From Cyclobacteriaceae bacterium (GTDB taxonomy: Bacteria; Bacteroidota; Bacteroidia; Cytophagales; Cyclobacteriaceae), in assembly GCA_026994125.1 (NCBI GenBank), contig JALWRJ010000119.1, forward strand, positions 1 to 7,771: a stretch of 7,771 bases of DNA. Direction: 5' to 3'. How positions within the stretch are numbered: the first letter of the stretch is position 1; each line of letters begins with the position of its first letter. The notes beneath the pieces were generated by a model. The model worked only from the letters and a program-made list of their open reading frames with translations, made no database searches and had not been told where the DNA came from. Position numbers and translations under genes: made by a program. Positions 6,701 to 7,771 of the stretch are shown here, one piece after another.

Positions 6701-7771
6701 TGGGCGCAAGTAGCTTTGCCTCAGTATAAAGCTAATAAGTTTAGTGGTATGTTGCAGGACGATGCCACCTTGCAGTTAAAGTTTGAAGAAACTAAATTGC
6801 CTATTGAGGTTACTACCTTTGGCTCGGCCAATCCGGCTACTAATTTTGATGTGCAATTTTTAATTGACGGACAAGCATTTATTTTGGGTACCGGGTTTCA
6901 GTCTTGTGCCGATAACCGGCTGGCCATTGTAGCTTTTAACCACAAATCGGCTGCTCCTTATGCTCCGGTTTTTGGTGGCCAGGTAGATGCCTGGACCTGT
7001 GGCCGATCGCCTCAGGTAATAAACATTGTGGCCGATACCAATCCGGCTTTTTTAGACCAGGTATTGGATGCCATTGCTCCTAATGATTATGTGTTGCTGT
7101 TTACCATAGGCAATTTTGATTTTAATGCACCCGGTATTTCGCTTACTAAGCTAACAGATTTAGGAGCCGATGTAGCTAATTTAACCGGCAAAGCAAACGA
7201 TGAACCTTACATAATGTTTGGCCGTAAGGGGAGTGGTGCAGGTAATGCCGAATTTGAAATACTGGCCGATCCGGCTTCGGCTATCCCGGCTAACGAACAA
7301 ATGATTACTACCCCTCAGTTTAGCTCGGTGGTGGCCAGCATAGGAGAAGGTAGTATGCAATCTCCGGTAATTGGCCCTGCCTTTGCCTGGGGTAAACTTA
7401 CCTTTAGCACCCAGCCCCTCACAGGTTTTGACAAAATAGGAGTTGATGTGGTGGGTTTAGACTTAACAGGTAAAAATGAAACCATTCTTTCTACAGGTAT
7501 TCAAATCTTCGAAACCGATTTAAGTTGGATTGACCCAGTAGCATATCCAATGCTCTATCTTACCTATCATGTAGCCGATACCGTAGCAAAAACACCTGCG
7601 CAATTACAAAAATGGCTGGTTACGTATGAACCAAGCCCTGAAGGTATAGTTGCCTTTTTAGGCAATAATAAGGGCAATTCGTTACAAGTAGAAGTACAAG
7701 AAGGCGATTCGGTAAAAACTACGTTTGGCTTTATTAACGTATCGGATAAAACATTTACTGCTGATTTGCCC
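3716..7771 (+). CDS. porU2: PorU2-like type IX secretion sortase, gingipain-fold (3' partial)
   Basis: The frame opens at the ATG in ATGACTAG, which also holds the stop of the preceding gene, and is uninterrupted for 1352 codons to the window edge. Residues 1-19 form a signal peptide (cut likely GVA|Q). The N-terminal region (about 23-400) has PorU-type motifs NEWVNFALTYYKI, NGIYRL and IEFYG (93-97). Peptidase C25 (gingipain) domain, about 401-770: His631 in FFGHS, Cys665 in NGCNAG, and the closing LHGDPAIKLFG (758-768). The His-Cys spacing of 34 is close to the 33 in gingipain RgpB. Then come a CARDB-like Ig domain (about 772-885, ending ELDELNN), a fibronectin-like segment with FEFDT and YYWRSKYRD (about 890-990), an ILEI/FAM3-like domain (about 1005-1175, ending MFGRKG), and a further beta-rich region with IGPAFAWG and DLSWIDP. 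PorU sortases act on the cell surface, cutting the cargo C-terminal signal and joining cargo to A-LPS. PorU itself is about 1100-1300 residues; the extra modules and the neighbour favour the paralogue PorU2. Its own substrates are unknown. Confidence 0.87.
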   Translation, partial: MTRLYIFIIFCFVTLKGVAQTYGNEWVNFALTYYKINTGANGIYRLTYTNLNNVGFPVGQDNQRIQLFHRGQELAIYVEDANGNDLFDAGDFIEFYGQVNDGTLDAALYQPASAQPHAYYNLYSDTTAYFITHNPAATGKRIANLAPFTGGTIDTYHFSELISLYTSDYLLGVTQASYNSQTYFDVGEGFSGTRITENSNPVQDVVLSGIDQTVVSAPNPQLELQLVGRNEQTHSVTIEAGASTGSLTTVGTYGFSTFNTLTINEAIDWSSISGSGTLTIRITVNTNGGENSNVSVNYIRLTFAQALDMGGALAKEFNLLQHTTGGNEVTISNLPGTVKVYDITDAANVSGVPDKDTNPNTFTAGFEQALATRKLFVNEIGNYLEPTLTPVRFRSIDVTANYLVISHSSLMQSAGGYPDAVRAYAGYRASAPGGSFDTLVVDIEQLYNQFSYGEITPLAIYRFMQYMADKGNPAHLFIIGKALVVATKFYRRPKTDFTYYDLVPTAGQPGSDLTFTAGLKGAGVEAGIPVGRLGASQPDDIVNYLAKVMELEATPFNALWRKHTLHLSGGNTESELASFRSYVDSYASTINGPYLGGEVTTQSKTTSAPVEFINVSKQVNAGVNQITFFGHSAPNVTDIDIGFVSDPVNGYNNKGKYPLVLMNGCNAGNIYNDDYIFGEDWVLTPNLGSTAVIAHTSYGFSAVLNRWSSLFHSIGYGDLDYMDKSIGEIMLEASRQLLAQLGGASNPFYTTQVQQMGLHGDPAIKLFGTRLPDYEISLNNVEPVPTTEQGVTAEADTFALALAVRNFGAFLQDSLEVFVRRTLQDGTVIDYDTITFSPVRYQDTLRYPIPNNYEGNHGANTFEIVLDPAEKLPELDELNNRIFFNYFIPISGTIHLAPLNFSIVNSQPLALQAQISNQPANNRAVLFEFDTNDDFNAPVTGEGTGNLLVSFPNVSVPEVDSLAYYWRSKYRDLAPGEADQWTTTSFTYIKNGEEGWAQVALPQYKANKFSGMLQDDATLQLKFEETKLPIEVTTFGSANPATNFDVQFLIDGQAFILGTGFQSCADNRLAIVAFNHKSAAPYAPVFGGQVDAWTCGRSPQVINIVADTNPAFLDQVLDAIAPNDYVLLFTIGNFDFNAPGISLTKLTDLGADVANLTGKANDEPYIMFGRKGSGAGNAEFEILADPASAIPANEQMITTPQFSSVVASIGEGSMQSPVIGPAFAWGKLTFSTQPLTGFDKIGVDVVGLDLTGKNETILSTGIQIFETDLSWIDPVAYPMLYLTYHVADTVAKTPAQLQKWLVTYEPSPEGIVAFLGNNKGNSLQVEVQEGDSVKTTFGFINVSDKTFTADLP

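Noticed and set aside
1..7771. CRISPR array, tRNA or rRNA genes, phage or toxin-antitoxin genes
   Set aside because: No regularly spaced repeats, cloverleaf sequence, rRNA signature or such proteins were seen; all long frames are accounted for.

Overview
The window most likely comes from a member of the Bacteroidota, probably a gliding or environmental lineage (Cytophagia, Chitinophagia or Sphingobacteriia) rather than a gut Bacteroides. The evidence is a pair of type IX secretion system (T9SS) proteins, a system confined to this phylum; Bacteroidota-style lipoprotein signals; weak or absent Shine-Dalgarno sequences; and promoter-like boxes close to TAnnTTTG. The genus cannot be read from the sequence.

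Layout. Bases 1-909 (+) are the 3' half of a thiamine-pyrophosphate-dependent enzyme of the acetolactate synthase/pyruvate decarboxylase superfamily, cut by the window edge. Bases 1038-1577 (+) encode a small beta-rich lipoprotein of unknown family, closed by a perfect 16-bp terminator stem. Bases 1646-1838 hold a 181-bp stretch with imperfect terminal inverted repeats and a 6-bp direct repeat on each side, which looks like a MITE or a transposon remnant. Bases 1857-2435 (-) encode a lipoprotein with a Tll0287-like (DUF3365) domain and a c-type haem site. A 214-bp divergent promoter region follows. Bases 2650-3723 (+) encode an outer-membrane beta-barrel of the PorV/PorQ family, best matched to PorV2. 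Overlapping its last 8 bases, a very long frame (3716 to the window end, 1352 residues, still open) encodes a gingipain-fold sortase-like protein, best matched to PorU2.

How the genes work together. Only the last two form a clear functional unit. In the classical T9SS, the PorV barrel shuttles cargo to the PorU sortase, which removes the cargo's C-terminal signal and attaches it to the cell surface. The window carries what looks like the second, paralogous PorV2-PorU2 pair, translationally coupled. The sortase keeps its His/Cys dyad and adds CARDB-like, fibronectin-like and ILEI/FAM3-like modules. The haem lipoprotein is divergent from this pair and may only share its intergenic promoter region. 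The TPP enzyme and the small lipoprotein show no evident link to it.

No tRNA, rRNA, CRISPR array or complete insertion sequence was seen. The most unusual items are the mosaic PorU2 protein, the MITE-like element between convergent genes, and the unassigned lipoprotein.
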